From: Avena insularis
Taxonomy: Eukaryota > Streptophyta > Magnoliopsida > Poales > Poaceae
Reading direction: 5' to 3'
Length of the DNA: 64,000 nt
Assembly: GCA_023614405.1 (NCBI GenBank)
Contig: JAJUPC010000229.1
Location: forward strand, 434,001 to 498,000
Shown: one piece after another, positions 36,253-50,982 of the stretch
Position numbering within the stretch: position 1 is the stretch's first letter
Layout of the letters: each line of letters opens with the position of its first letter
The notes under the pieces: generated by a model
Told to the model about the DNA's origin: nothing
What the model saw: only the letters and a program-made list of their open reading frames with translations
The model's database searches: none
Program-made: the position numbers and the translations under genes

Positions 36253-39200
36253 CAATGACTCTAGCTGTGGTTAATGAGAAGAACACACATTTCAATGACA
36301 CTGGTGGATCCATATGTGGTATGTGAAAAGAACAGACATGAAATGACTCTAGTTGTTGTTAGTAAAAATAACACACATGCAATGACACTGGTGGATCCAT
36401 GTGTGGTCTCTAAAGATAACACACATGCAATGACACTGGTGGATCCATATGTGGTATGTGAAAAGAACAAACATGCAATGACTCCAGTTGTTGTTAGTAA
36501 AAAGAACACACATGCAATGACACTGGAGGATCCATGTGTGGTCTCTGAAGAGAACACATGTTTCAATGACTCTAGCTGTGGTTAATGAGAAGAACACACA
36601 TTTCAAGGACACTGGTGGATCCATATGTGGTATGTGAAAAGAATAGTCATGAAATGACTCCAGTTGTTGTTAGTTAAAAGAGCACACATGCAATTACACT
36701 AGTGGATCCATGTGTGGTCTCTGAAGAGAACACACATGCAATGACACTAGTGGATCCATATGTGGTATGTGGAAAACACACATGCAATGACTCCAGTTGT
36801 TGTTAGTAAAAAGAACACACATGAAATGACACTGGTTGATACATGTGTGGTCTCTAAAGAGAACACACATGCAATGAATCTAGCTGTGGTTAATGAGAAG
36901 AACACACAGTTCAATGACACTGGTGGATCCATGTGCGGTCTCTGAAGAGAACACACATGCAATGACACTGGTGGATCCATATGTGGTATGTAAAAAGAAC
37001 ACACATGCAATGACTCCAATTGGTGTTAGTAAAAAAGAACACACATGCAAAGACACTGGTGGATCCATGTGTGGTATCTGAAGAGAACACACATTTCAAG
37101 GACACTGGTGGATCCATCTGTGGTATGTGAAAATAATAGTCATGAAATGACTCCAGTTGTTGTTCGTAAAAAGAGCACACATGCAATGACACTGGTGGAT
37201 CCATGTGTGGTCTCTGAAGAGAACACACATGCAATGACACTAGTGGATCCATATGTGGTATGTGGAAAAACACACATGCAATGACTCTAGTTGTTGTTAG
37301 TAAAAAGAACACACATGCAATTACACTGGTTGATCCATGTGTGGTCTCTGAAGAGAACGCACATGCAATGACTCTAGATGTGGTTAATGAGAAGAACACA
37401 CAGTTCAATGACACTGGTGGATCGATGTGTGGTATCTGAAGAGAACACACATTTCAATGACACTGGTGGATCCATATGTGGTATGTGAAAAGAACACACA
37501 TGCAATGACTCCAGTTGTTGTTAGTAAAAAGAACACACATGCAATGACACTGGTGGATCCATGTGTGGTCTCTGAAGATAACACACATTTCAATGACACT
37601 GGTGGATCCATATGTGGTATGTGAAAAGAACACACATGCAATGACCCTAGTTGTTGTTAGTAAAAAGAACACACATGCAATGACACTAGTGGATCCATGT
37701 GTGGTCTCTGAAGAGAACACACATGCAATGGATCTAGTTGTGGTTAATGAGAAGAACACACATTTCAATGACACTGGTGGATCCATATGTGGTATCTGAA
37801 AAGATAAGTCATGAAATGACTCCAACTGTTGTTAGTAAAAATAGCATACATGCAATGACACTGGTGGATCCATGTGTGGTCTCTGAAGAGAACACACATG
37901 CAATGACACTGGTGGATCCATATGTGGTATGTGAAAAGAACACACATGCAATGACTCAAGTTGTTGTTAGTAAAAAGAACACACATGCAATGACACTAGT
38001 GGATCCATGTGTGGTCTCTGAAGAGAACACTCATTTCAATGACACTGGTGGCATGTGTGGTCTCTAAAGAGAACACACATTTCAATGACACTGGTGGATC
38101 CATATGTGGTATATGAAAAGAATGCAGATGCAATGACTCTAGTTGTTGTTAGTAAGAAGAACACACATGCAATGACACTGGTGGATCCATGTGTGGTCTC
38201 TGAAGAGAACACACATGCAATGACTCTAGCTGTGGTTTATAGAGAAGAACACACATTTCAATGACACTGGTGGTTCCATGTGTGATCTCTGAAGAGAAAA
38301 CACATGCAATGACACTGGTGGATCCATATGTGGTATGTGAAAAGAACACACATGCAATGACAACAGTTGTTGTTAGTAAAAAGAACACAGATGGAATGAC
38401 ACTGGTGGATCCATGTGTAGTCTCTGAAGAGAACACACATGCAATGACTCTAGCTGTGGTTAATGAGAAGAACACACATTTCAATGACACTGGTGGATCC
38501 ATATGAGGTATGTGAAAAGAACAGTCATGAAATGACTCCAGTTGCTGTTAGTAAAAATAGCACACATGCAATGACACTGGTGGATCCATGTCTGGTCTCT
38601 GGAGATAACACACATGCAATGACACTGGTGGATCCATATGTGGTATGTGAAAAGAACACACATGCAATGACTCCAGTTGTTGTTAGTAAAAAGAACACAC
38701 ATGCAATTACACTGGTGGATCCATGTGTGGTCTTTGAAGAGAACACACGTTTCAATGACTCTAGCTGTGGTTAATGAGAAGAACACACATTTCAAGGACA
38801 CTGGTGGATCCATATGTGGTATGTGAAAAGAATAGTCATGAAATGACTCCAGCAGTTGTTAGTAAAAAGAGCACACATGCAATGACACTGGTGGATCCAT
38901 GTGTGGTCTCTGAAGAGGACACACATGCAATGACACTAGTGGATCCATATGTGGTATGTGAAAAAACACACATGCAATGACTCCAGTTGTTGTTAGTAAA
39001 AAGAACACACATGCAATGACACTGGTTGATCCATGTGTGGTCTCTGAATAGAACACACATGCAATGACTCCAGCTGTGGTTAATGAGAAGAACACATAGT
39101 TCAATGACACTAGTGGATCCATGTGTGGTCTCTGAACAGAACACACATGCAATGACACTGGTGGATCCATATGTGGTATGTAAAAAGAACACACATGCAA

Positions 39201-40137
39201 TGACTCCAATAGTTGTTAGTAAAAAAGAACACACATGCAATGACACTGGTGGATCCATGTGTGGTATGTGAAGAGAACACACATTTCAATGCCACTGGTG
39301 GATCCATATGTGGTATGTGAAAAGAACACACATGCAATGACTCCAGTTGTTGTTAGTAAAAAGAACACACATGCAATGACACTGGTGGATCCATGTGTGG
39401 TCTCTGAAGAGAACACACATTTCAATGACACTGGTGGATCCATATGTGGTATGTGAAAAGAACACACATGCAATGACCCTAGTTGTTGTTAGTAAAAAGA
39501 ACACACATGCAATGACACTAGTGGATCCATGTGTGGTCTCTGAAGAGAACACACATGCAATGGATCTAGTTGTGGTTAATGAGAAGAACACACATTTCAA
39601 TGACACTGGTGGATCCATATGTGGTATCTAAAAAGATAAGTCATGAAATGACTCCAGTTGTTGTTAGTAAAAAGAGCACACATGCAATGACACTAGTGGA
39701 TCCATGTGTGGTCTCGGAAGAGAATGGACATGCAATGACACTGGTGGATCCATATGTGGTATGTGAAAAGAACACACATGCAATGACTCTAGCTGTGATT
39801 AATGAGAAGAACTCACATTTCAGTGACACTGGTGGATCCATATGTGGTATGTGAAAAGAATAGTCATGAATAAACTATAGTTGTTTTTAGTAAAAAGAAA
39901 CACAGATGCAATGACACTAGTGGATCCATGTGTGGTATGCGAAAATAATACACATGTAATGACTCCAGTTGTTGTTAGTAAAAAGAACACACATGCAATA
40001 ACACTGGTGGATCCATGTGTGCTCTCTGAACAGAACACACATGCAATGACTCTAGCTATGGTTAATGAGAAGAACACACATTTGAATGACACTGGTGGAT
40101 CCATGTGTGGTCTCTGAAGAGAACACACATGCAATGA

Positions 40138-40755
40138 CACTGGTGGATCCATATGTGGTATGCGAAAAGAACACACATGCAATGACTCAAGTTGTTGTTA
40201 GCAAAAAGAACACACATGCAATGACACTAGTGGATCCATGTGTGGTCTCTAAAGAGAACACACATGCAATGACGCTGGTGGATCCATATGTGGTATGTGA
40301 AAGAACACACATGACATGACTCTAGTTTTTCTTAGTAAAAAGAACACACATGCAATGACACTGGTGGATCCATGTGTGGTCTTTGAAGAGAACACACATG
40401 CAATGACTCTAGCTGTGGTTAATGAGAAAAACACACATTTCAATGACACTGGTGGATCCATATGTGGTATGTGAAAAGAACACACATGCAACGACTCAAG
40501 TTGTTGTTAGCAAAAAGAACACACATGCAATGACACTAGTGGATCCATGTGTGGTCTCTAAAGAGAACACACATGCAATGACGCTGGTGGATCCATATGT
40601 GGTATGTGAAAGAACACACATGACATGACTCTAGTTGTTCTTAGTAAAAAGAACACACGTGTGATGACACTGGTGGATCCATGTGTGGTATTTGAAGAGA
40701 ACACACATGCAATGACTCTTGCTGTGGTTAATGAGAAGAACACACATTTCAATGA
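40138..40755. repeat. Local tandem duplication, 2 x 309 bp
   Basis: Segments starting at 40138 and 40447 share the rare strings TTGTTGTTAGCAAAAAG and GTATGTGAAAGAACACAC, the latter with one A lost in both copies. The shared one-base loss shows that the duplication came after it. Confidence 0.7.
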
Positions 40756-42913
40756 CACTGGTGGATCCATGTGTGGTCTCTGAAGAGAACACACATTTCA
40801 ATGACACTGGTGGATCCATATGTGGTATGTGAAAAGAACACACATGCAATGACTCTAGTTGTTGTTAGTAACAAGAACACACATGCAATGACACTGGTGG
40901 ATCCATGTGTGGTCTCTGATGAAAACACACATTTCAATTACACTCGTGGATACATATGTGGTATGTGAAAAGAACACAAATGCAATCACTCCAGTTGTTG
41001 TTATTAAAAATAACACACATGCAATGACACTGGTAGATCCATGTGTGGTCTTTAAAGAGAACACACATGCAATGACACTAGTGGATCCATATGTGGTATG
41101 TGAAAAGAACACACATGCAATGACTGCAGTTGTTCTTAGTAAAAAGAACACACATGCAATGACACTGGTGGATCCATGTGTGGTCATTAAAGAGAACACA
41201 CATGCATGACACTAGTGGATCCATATGTGGTATGTGAAAAGAACACACATGCAATGACTCCAGTTGTTGTTAGTAAAAAGAACACACATGCAATGACACT
41301 AGTGGATCCATGTGTGGTCTCTGAAGAGAACACACGTTTCAATGACTCTAGCTGTGGTTAATGAGAAGAACACACACTTCAAGGACACTAGTGGATCCAT
41401 ATGTGGCATGTGAAAAGAATAGTCATGAAATGACTTTAGTTGTTGTTAATAAAAAGCGCACACATGCAATGACACTGGTGGATCCATGTGTCGTCTCTGA
41501 AGAGAACACACATGGAATGACACTAGTGGATCCATATGTGGTATGTGAAAAGAACACACATGCAATGACTCCAGTTGTTGTTATTAAAAACAACACACAT
41601 GCAATGAAACTGGTAGATCCATGTGTGGTCTCTTAAGAGAACACACATGCAATGACACTGGTGGATCCATATGTGGTATGTGAAAAGAACACAAATGCAA
41701 TGACTCCAGTTGTTGTTAGTAAAAAGAACACACATTTTAATGACATTGGTGGATCCATGTGTGGTCTCTGAAGAGAACACACATGCAATGACTCAAGCTG
41801 TGGTTAATGAGAAGAACACACATTTCAATGACACTGCTGGATCCATATGTGGTATGTGAAAAGAATTGTCATGAAATGACTCCAATTGTTGTTAGTAAAA
41901 AGAACACACATGCAATGACACTAGTGGATCCATGTGTGGTCTCTAAAGAGAACACACATGCAATGACACTGGTGGATCCATATGTGGTATGTGAAAAGAA
42001 CGAACATGCAATGACTCTAGTTGTTGTTAGTAAGAAGAACACACATGCAATGACACTGGTGGATCCATGTGTGGTCTCGGAAGAGAACACACATGCAATG
42101 ACTCTAGTTGTGGTTTATAGAGAAGAACACACATTTCAATGACACTGGTGGATCCATATGTGGTATGTGAAAATAATAGTCATGAAATGACTCCAGTTGT
42201 TGTTAGTAAAAAGGGCATACATGCAAAGACACTGGTGGATGCATGTGTGGTCTCTAAAGAGAACACACATGCAATGACACTAGTGGATCCATATGTGGTA
42301 TGTGAAAAGAACACACATACAATGACCCCAGTTGTTGTTAGTAAAAAGAACACACATGCAATGACACTGGAGGATCCATGTCTGGTCTCTGAAGAGATCA
42401 CACATGCAATGACTCTAGCTGTGGTTTATAGAGAAGAAAACACATTTCAATGACACTGGTGGTTCCATGTGTGATCTCTAAAGAGAACACACATGCAATG
42501 ACACTGGTGGATCCATATGTGGTATGTGAAAAGAACACACATGCAATGACTCAGGTTGTTGTTAGTAAAAAGAACACACATGCAATGACACTGGTGGATC
42601 CATATGTGGTCTCTAAGGAGAACACACATTTCAATGATACTGGTGGATCCATATGTGGTATGTGAAAAGACCACACATGCAATGACTTCAGTTGTTGTTA
42701 GTAAAAATAACACACATGCATTGACACTGGTGGATCCATGTGTGGTCTCTGAAGAGAACACACATTTCAATGACACTAGTGGATCCATATGTGGTATGTG
42801 AAAAGAACAGACATGCAATGACTCCAGTTGTTGTTAGTGAAAAGGACGCACATGCAATGACACTGGTGGATCCATGTGTGGTCTCTGAAGAGAACACACA
42901 TGCAATGAATATA

Positions 42914-45086
42914 GTTGTGGTTCATGATAAGAACACACATTTCAATGACACTGGTGGATCCGTATGTGGTATGTGAAAAGAACACACATGCAATGACTCT
43001 GGTTGTTAGTAAAAAGAGCACACATGCAATGACACTGGTGGATCCATGTGTGGTCTCTGAAGAGAACACACATGCAATGACGCTGGTGGATCCATATGTG
43101 GTATGTGTAAAGAACACATATGCAATGACTCTAGTTGTTGTTAGTAAAAAGAACACACATGCACTAACACTGGTGGATCCATGTGTGGTCTCTGAAGAGA
43201 ACACACATGCAATGACTCTACCTGTGGTTAATGAGAAGAACACACATCTCAATGACACTGGTGGATCCATATGTGGTATGTGAAAAGAGTAGTTATGAAA
43301 TGACTCCAGTTGTTGTTAGTAAAAAGAACACACATGCAATGACATCAGGATCCATGTGTGGTCTCTGAAGAGAACACACATGCAATGACACTGGTGGATT
43401 AATATGTGGTATGTGAAAAGAACACACATGCAATGACTCCAGTCGTTGTTAGTAAAAAGAACACACATGCAATGACATCAGGATCCATGTGTGGTCTCTG
43501 AAGAGAACACACGTATCAATGACTCTAGCTGTGGTTAATGAGAAGAACACACACTTCAAGGACACTAGTGGATCCATATGTGGCATGTGAAAAGAATAGT
43601 CACGAAATGACTCCAGTTGTTGTTAGTAAAAAGCGCACACATGCAATGACACTGGTGGATCCATGTGTCGTCTCTGAAGAGAACACACATGGAATGACAC
43701 TAGTGGATCCATATGTGCTATGTGAAAAGAACACACATGCAATGACTCCAGTTGTTCTTATTAAAAACAACACACATGCAATGAAACTGGTAGATCCATG
43801 TGTGGTCTCTGAAGAGAACACACATGCAATGACACTGGTGGATCCATATGTGGTATCTGAAAAGAACACACATGCAATGACTCCAGTTGTTAGTAAAAAG
43901 AACACACATGCAATGACACTGGTGGATCCATGTGTGTTTTCTGAAGAGAACACACATGCAATGACTCAAGCTGTGGTTAATGAGAAGAACACACATTTCA
44001 ATGACACTGCTGGATCCATATGTGGTATGTGAAAAATAATAGTCATGAAATGACTCCAATTGTAGTTAGTAAAAAGAACACACATGCAATGACACTAGTG
44101 GATCCATGTGTGGTCTCTAAAGAGAACACACATGCAATGACACTGGTGGATCCATATGTGGTATGTGAAAAGAACGCACATGCAATGACTCTAGTTGTTG
44201 TTAGTAAGAAGAACACACATGCAATGACACTGGTGGATCCATGTGTGGTCTCGGAAGAGAACACACATGCAATGACTCTAGTTGTGGTTTATAGAGAAGA
44301 ACACACATTTCAATGACACTGGTGGATCCATATGTGGTATGTGAAAATAATAGTCATGAAATGACTCCAGTTTTTGTTAGTAAAAAGGGCATACATGCAA
44401 TGACACTGGTGGATGCATGTGTGGTCTCTAAAGAGAACACGCATGCAATGACACTAGTGGATCCATATGTGGTATGTGAAAAGAACACACATGCATTGAC
44501 TTCAGTTGTTGTTAGTAAAAAGAACACACATGCAATGACACTGGAGGATCCATGTCTGGTCTCTGAAGAGATCACACATGCAATGACTCTAGCTGTGGTT
44601 TATAGAGAAGAAAACACATTTCAATGACACTGGTGGTTCCATGTGTGATCTCTAAAGAGAACACACATGCAATGACACTGGTGGATCCATATGTGGTACG
44701 TGAAAAGAACACACATGCAATGACTCCAGTTGTTGTTAGTAAAAAGAACACACATGCAATGACACTGGTGGATCCATGTGTGGTCTCTGAGGAGAACAAA
44801 CATTTCAATGATACTGGTGGATCCATATGTGGTATGTGAAAAGAACACACATGCAATGACTCCAATTGTTGTTAGTAAAAAGAACACACATGAAATGAAA
44901 CGTGTGGATCCATGTGTGGTCTATGTAGAGAACACACATTTCAATGACACTGTGGATCCATATGTGGTATGTGAAAAGAACACACATGTAATGACTCCAG
45001 TTGTTGTTAGTAAAAAGGACGCACATGCAATGACACTGGTGGATCCATGTGTGGTCTCTGAAGAGAACACACATGCAATGAATCCA
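42914..45086. repeat. 2.17-kb higher-order repeat, copy 1 (2173 bp)
   Basis: Full-length form. It carries GTTGTTAGT shortened by three bases near 43006 and two GACATCAGGATCC variants (about 43343 and 43468) where the norm is GACACTGGTGGATCC. Confidence 0.8.
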
Positions 45087-46949
45087 GTTGTGGTTCATGA
45101 TAAGAACACACATTTCAATGACACTGGTGGATCCGTATGTGGTATGTGAAAAGAACACACATGCAATGACTCTGCTTGTTGTTAGTAAAAAGAGCACACA
45201 TGCAATGACACTGGTGGATCCATGTGTGGTCTCTGAAGAGAACACACATGCAATGACGCTGGTGGATCCATATGTGGTATGTGTAAAGAACACATATGCA
45301 ATGACTCTAGTTGTTGTTAGTAAAAAGAACACACATGCACTAACACTGGTGGATCCATGTGTGGTCTCTGAAGAGAACACACATGCAATGACTCTACCTG
45401 TGGTTAATGAGAAGAACACACATCTCAATGACACTGGTGGATCCATATGTGGTATGTGAAAAGAGTAGTTATGAAATGACTCCAGTTGTTGTTAGTAAAA
45501 AGAACACACATGCAATGACACTGGTGGATCCATGTGTGGTCTCTGAAGAGAACACACATGCAATGACACTGGTGGATTAATATGTGGTATGTGAAAAGAA
45601 CACACATGCAATGACTCCAGTCGTTGTTAGTAAAAAGAACACACATGCAATGAAACTGGTAGATCCATTTGTGGTCTCTGAAGAGAACACACATGCAATG
45701 ACACTGGTGGATCCATATGTGGTATCTGAAAAGAACACACATGCAATGACTCTAGTTGTTAGTAAAAAGAACACACATGCAATGACACTGGTGGATCCAT
45801 GTGTGTTTTCTGAAGAGAACACACATGCAATGACTCAAGCTGTGGTTAATGAGAAGAACACACATTTCAATGACACTGCTGGATCCATATGTGGTATGTG
45901 AAAAATAATAGTCATGAAATGACTCCAATTGTAGTTAGTAAAAAGAACACACATGCAATGACACTAGTGGATCCATGTGTGGTCTCTAAAGAGAACACAC
46001 ATGCAATGACACTGGTGGATCCATATGTGGTATGTGAAAAGAACGCACATGCAATGACTCTAGTTGTTGTTAGTAAGAAGAACACACATGCAATGACACT
46101 GGTGGATCCATGTGTGGTCTCGGAAGAGAACACACATGCAATGACTCTAGTTGTGGTTTATAGAGAAGAACACACATTTCAATGACACTGGTGGATCCAT
46201 ACGTGGTATGTGAAAATAATAGTCATGAAATGACTCCAGTTTTTGTTAGTAAAAAGGGCATACATGCAATGACACTGGTGGATGCATGTGTGGTCTCTAA
46301 AGAGAACACGCATGCAATGACACTAGTGGATCCATATGTGGTATGTGAAAAGAACACACATGCATTGACTTCAGTTGTTGTTAGTAAAAAGAACACACAT
46401 GCAATGACACTGGAGGATCCATGTCTGGTCTCTGAAGAGATCACACATGCAATGACTCTAGCTGTGGTTTATAGAGAAGAAAACACATTTCAATGACACT
46501 GGTGGTTCCATGTGTGATCTCTAAAGAGAACACACATGCAATGACACTGGTGGATCCATATGTGGTATGTGAAAAGAACACACATGCAATGACTCCAGTT
46601 GTTGTTAGTATAAAGAACACACATGTAATGACACTGGTGGTTCCATGCGTGGTCTCACGAGAGAACAAACATTTCAATGATACTGGTGGATCCATATGTG
46701 GTATGTGAAAAGAACACACATGCAATGACTCCAGCTGTTGTTAGTAAAAAGAACACACATGCAATGACATCAGGATCCATGTGTGGTCTCTGAAGAGAAC
46801 ACACATTTCAATGACACTGTGGATCCATATGTGGTATGTGAAAAGAACACACATGTAATGACTCAGTTGTTGTTAGTAAAAGGACACATGCAATGACATC
46901 AGTGGATCCATGTGTGGTCTCTGAAGAGAACACACATGCAATGAATCTA
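45087..46949. repeat. 2.17-kb higher-order repeat, copy 2 (1863 bp, internal deletion)
   Basis: After the CAGTCGTTGTTAGT module (about 45620) the sequence passes directly to GAAACTGGTAGATCCATTTG, losing about 310 bp that copies 1, 4 and 6 have there (the ACGTATCAATG and AAGCGCACAC modules). The join lies in the shared core AACACACATGCAATGA. Confidence 0.8.
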
Positions 46950-48806
46950 GTTGTGGTTCATGATAAGAACACACATTTCAATGACACTGGTGGATCCGTA
47001 TGTGGTATGTGAAAAGAACACACATGCAATGACTCTGCTTGTTGTTAGTAAAAAGAGCACACATGCAATGACACTGGTGGATCCATGTGTGGTCTCTGAA
47101 GAGAACACACATGCAATGACGCTGGTGGATCCATATGTGGTATGTGTAAAGAACACATATGCAATGACTCTAGTTGTTGTTAGTAAAAGAACACACATGC
47201 ACTAACATGGTGGATCCATGTGGTCTGTGAAGAGAACACACATGCAATGACTCTACCTGTGGTTAATGAGAAGAACACACATCTCAATGACACTGGTGGA
47301 TCCATATGTGGTATGTGAAAAGAGTAGTTATGAAATGACTCTAGTTGTTGTTAGTAAAAAGAACACACATGCAATGACACTGGTGGATCCATGTGTGGTC
47401 TCTGAAGAGAACACACATGCAATGACACTGGTGGATTAATATGTGGTATGTGAAAAGAACACACATGCAATGACTCAGTCGTTGTTAGTAAAAGAACACA
47501 CATGCAATGAAATGGTAGATCCATTTGTGGTCTCAAGAGAACACACATGCAATGACTCTGGTTGATCCATATGTGTTATGTTAAAAGAACACACATTCAA
47601 TGACTCTAGTTGTTAGTAAAAAGAACACACATGCAATGACACTGGTGGATCCATGTGTGTTTCTAAGAGAACACATGCAATGACTCAAGCTGTGGTTAAT
47701 GAGAAGAACACACATTTCAATGACAACTCTTGGATCCATATGTGGTATGTGAAAATAATAGTCATGAAATGACTCAATTGTAGTTAGTAAAAAGAACACA
47801 CATGCAATGACACTAGTGGATCCATGTGTGGTCTCTAAAGAGAACACACATGCAATGACACTGGTGGATCCATATGTGGTATGTGAAAAGAACGCACATG
47901 CAATGACTCTAGTTGTTGTTAGTAAGAAGAACACACATGCAATGACACTGGTGGATCCATGTGTGGTCTCGGAAGAGAACACACATGCAATGACTCTAGT
48001 TGTGGTTTATAGAGAAGAACACACATTTCAATGACACTGGTGGATCCATATGTGGTATGTGAAAATAATAGTCATGAAATGACTCTAGTTTTTGTTAGTA
48101 AAAAGGGCATACATGCAATGACACTGGTGGATGCATGTGTGGTCTCTAAAGAGAACACGCATGCAATGACACTAGTGGATCCATATGTGGTATGTGAAAA
48201 GAACACACATGCATTGACTTCAGTTGTTGTTAGTAAAAAGAACACCCAGGCAATGACCTTTGGAGGATCCATGTCTGGTCTCTGAAGAGATCACACATGC
48301 AATGACTCTAGCTGTGCTTTATAGAGAAGAAAACACATTTCAATGACACTGGTGGTTCCATGTGTGATCTCTAAAGAGAACACACATGCAATGACACTGG
48401 TGGATCCATATGTGGTATGTGAAAAGAACACACATGCAATGACTCCAGTTGTTGTTAGTAAAAAGAACACACATGCAATGACACTGGTGGATCCATGTGT
48501 GGTCTCTGAGGAGAACAAACATTTCAATGATACTGGTGGATCCATATGTGGTATGTGAAAAGAACACACATGCAATGACTCCAGTTGTTGTTAGTAAAAA
48601 GAACACACATGCAATGACACTGGTGGATCCATGTGTGGTCTCTGAAGAGAACACACATTTCAATGACACTGGTGGATCCATATGTGGTATGTGAAAAGAA
48701 CACACATGCAATGACTCCAGTTGTTGTTAGTAAAAAGGACGCACATGCAATGACACTGGTGGATCCATGTGTGGTCTCTGAAGAGAACACACATGCAATG
48801 AATCTA
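46950..48806. repeat. 2.17-kb higher-order repeat, copy 3 (1857 bp, same deletion, noisy)
   Basis: It has the same 310-bp deletion as copy 2 (join near 47508). Bases 47186-47780 carry an unusual number of one- and two-base losses, such as GTAAAAGAAC, GACTCAGTCG and TCTCAAGAGA. Confidence 0.8.
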
Positions 48807-50982
48807 GTTGTGGTTCATGATAAGAACACACATTTCAATGACACTGGTGGATCCGTATGTGGTATGTGAAAAGAACACACATGCAATGACTCTGCTTGTT
48901 GTTAGTAAAAAGAGCACACATGCAATGACACTGGTGGATCCATGTGTGGTCTCTGAAGAGAACACACATGCAATGACGCTGGTGGATCCATATGTGGTAT
49001 GTGTAAAGAACACATATGCAATGACTCTAGTTGTTGTTAGTAAAAAGAACACACATGCACTAACACTGGTGGATCCATGTGTGGTCTGTGAAGAGAACAC
49101 ACATGCAATGACTCTACCTGTGGTTAATGAGAAGAACACACATCTCAATGACACTGGTGGATCCATATGTGGTATGTGAAAAGAGTAGTTATGAAATGAC
49201 TCTAGTTGTTGTTAGTAAAAAGAACACACATGCAATGACATCTGGATCCATGTGGTCTCTGAAGAGAACACACATGCAATGACACTGGTGGATTAATATG
49301 TGGTATGTGAAAAGAACACACATGCAATGACTCCAGTCGTTGTTAGTAAAAAGAACACACATGCAATGACACTGGTGGATCCATGTGTGGTCTCTGAAGA
49401 GAACACACGTATCAATGACTCTAGCTGTGGTTAATGAGAAGAACACACACTTCAAGGACACTAGTGGATCCATATGTGGCATGTGAAAAGAATAGTCACG
49501 AAATGACTCCAGTTGTTGTTAGTAAAAAGCGCACACATGCAATGACACTGGTGGATCCATGTGTCGTCTCTGAAGAGAACACACATGGAATGACACTAGT
49601 GGATCCATATGTGCTATGTGAAAAGAACACACATGCAATGACTCCAGTTGTTCTTATTAAAAACAACACACATGCAATGAAACTGGTAGATCCATGTGTG
49701 GTCTCTGAAGAGAACACACATGTAATGCCACTGGTTGATCCATATGTTTTATCTTAAAAGAACAATCATGCAATGACTCCAGTTGTTAGTAAAAAGAACA
49801 CACATGCAATGACACTGGTGGATCCATGTGTGTTTTCTGAAGAGAACACACATGCAATGACTCAAGCTGTGGTTAATGAGAAGAACACACATTTCAATGA
49901 CACTGCTGGATCCATATGTGGTATGTGAAAAATAATAGTCATGAAATGACTCCAATTGTAGTTAGTGAAAAGAAGACGCATGCAATGACGCTAGTGGATC
50001 CATGTGTGGTCTCTAAAGAGAACACACATGCAATGACACGGGTGATCCATATGTGGTATGTGAAAAGAACACGAATGCAATGACGCTAGTTGTTGTTAGT
50101 AAGAAGAACACACATGCAATGACACTGGTGGATCCATGTGTGGTCTCGGAAGAGAACACACATGCAATGACTCTAGTTGTGGTTTATAGAGAAGAACACA
50201 CATTTCAATGACACTGGTGGATCCATATGTGGTATGTGAAAATAATAGTCATGAAATGACTCCAGTTTTTGTTAGTAAAAAGGGCATACATGCAATGACA
50301 CTGGTGGATGCATGTGTGGTCTCTAAAGAGAACACGCATGCAATGACACTAGTGGATCCATATGTGGTATGTGAAAAGAACACACATGCATTGACTTCAG
50401 TTGTTGTTAGTAAAAAGAACACACATGCAATGACACTGGAGGATCCATGTCTGGTCTCTGAAGAGATCACACATGCAATGACTCTAGCTGTGGTTTATAG
50501 AGAAGAAAACACATTTCAATGACACTGGTGGTTCCATGTGTGATCTCTAAAGAGAACACACATGCAATGACACTGGTGGATCCATATGTGGTACGTGAAA
50601 AGAACACACATGCAATGACTCCAGTTGTTGTTAGTAAAAAGAACACACATGCAATGACACTGGTGGATCCATGTGTGGTCTCTGAGGAGAACAAACATTT
50701 CAATGATACTGGTGGATCCATATGTGGTATGTGAAAAGAACACACATGCAATGACTCCAGTTGTTGTTAGTAAAAAGAACACACATGCAATGACACTGGT
50801 GGATCCATGTGTGGTCTCTGAAGAGAACACACATTTCAATGACACTGGTGGATCCATATGTGGTATGTGAAAAGAACACACATGTAATGACTCCAGTTGT
50901 TGTTAGTAAAAAGGACGCACATGCAATGACACTGGTGGATCCATGTGTGGTCTCTGAAGAGAACACACATGCAATGAATCCA
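48807..50982. repeat. 2.17-kb higher-order repeat, copy 4 (2176 bp)
   Basis: Full-length. A patch at about 49725-50090 has clustered substitutions and small losses (TATGTTTTATCTTAAAAG, GACACGGGTGATCC) in modules that are clean in the other copies. Confidence 0.8.

Larger units (their letters stand above)
32064..41360. repeat. Higher-order repeat zone with about 4.19-kb period
   Basis: Matching landmarks lie 4184-4185 bp apart: 32090 and 36274, 32401 and 36585, and the AATGGATCTAGTTGTGGTTAA string at 33542 and 37727. The repeat continues leftward across element B, since 19.9-20.15 kb matches 36.0-36.25 kb. Further right the copies diverge: 34676 matches 38463 at 3787 bp, which implies a deletion of about 400 bp, and the AATGGATCT string recurs at 39559 after only 1832 bp. 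About two copies are therefore visible, the second rearranged. Confidence 0.72.
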
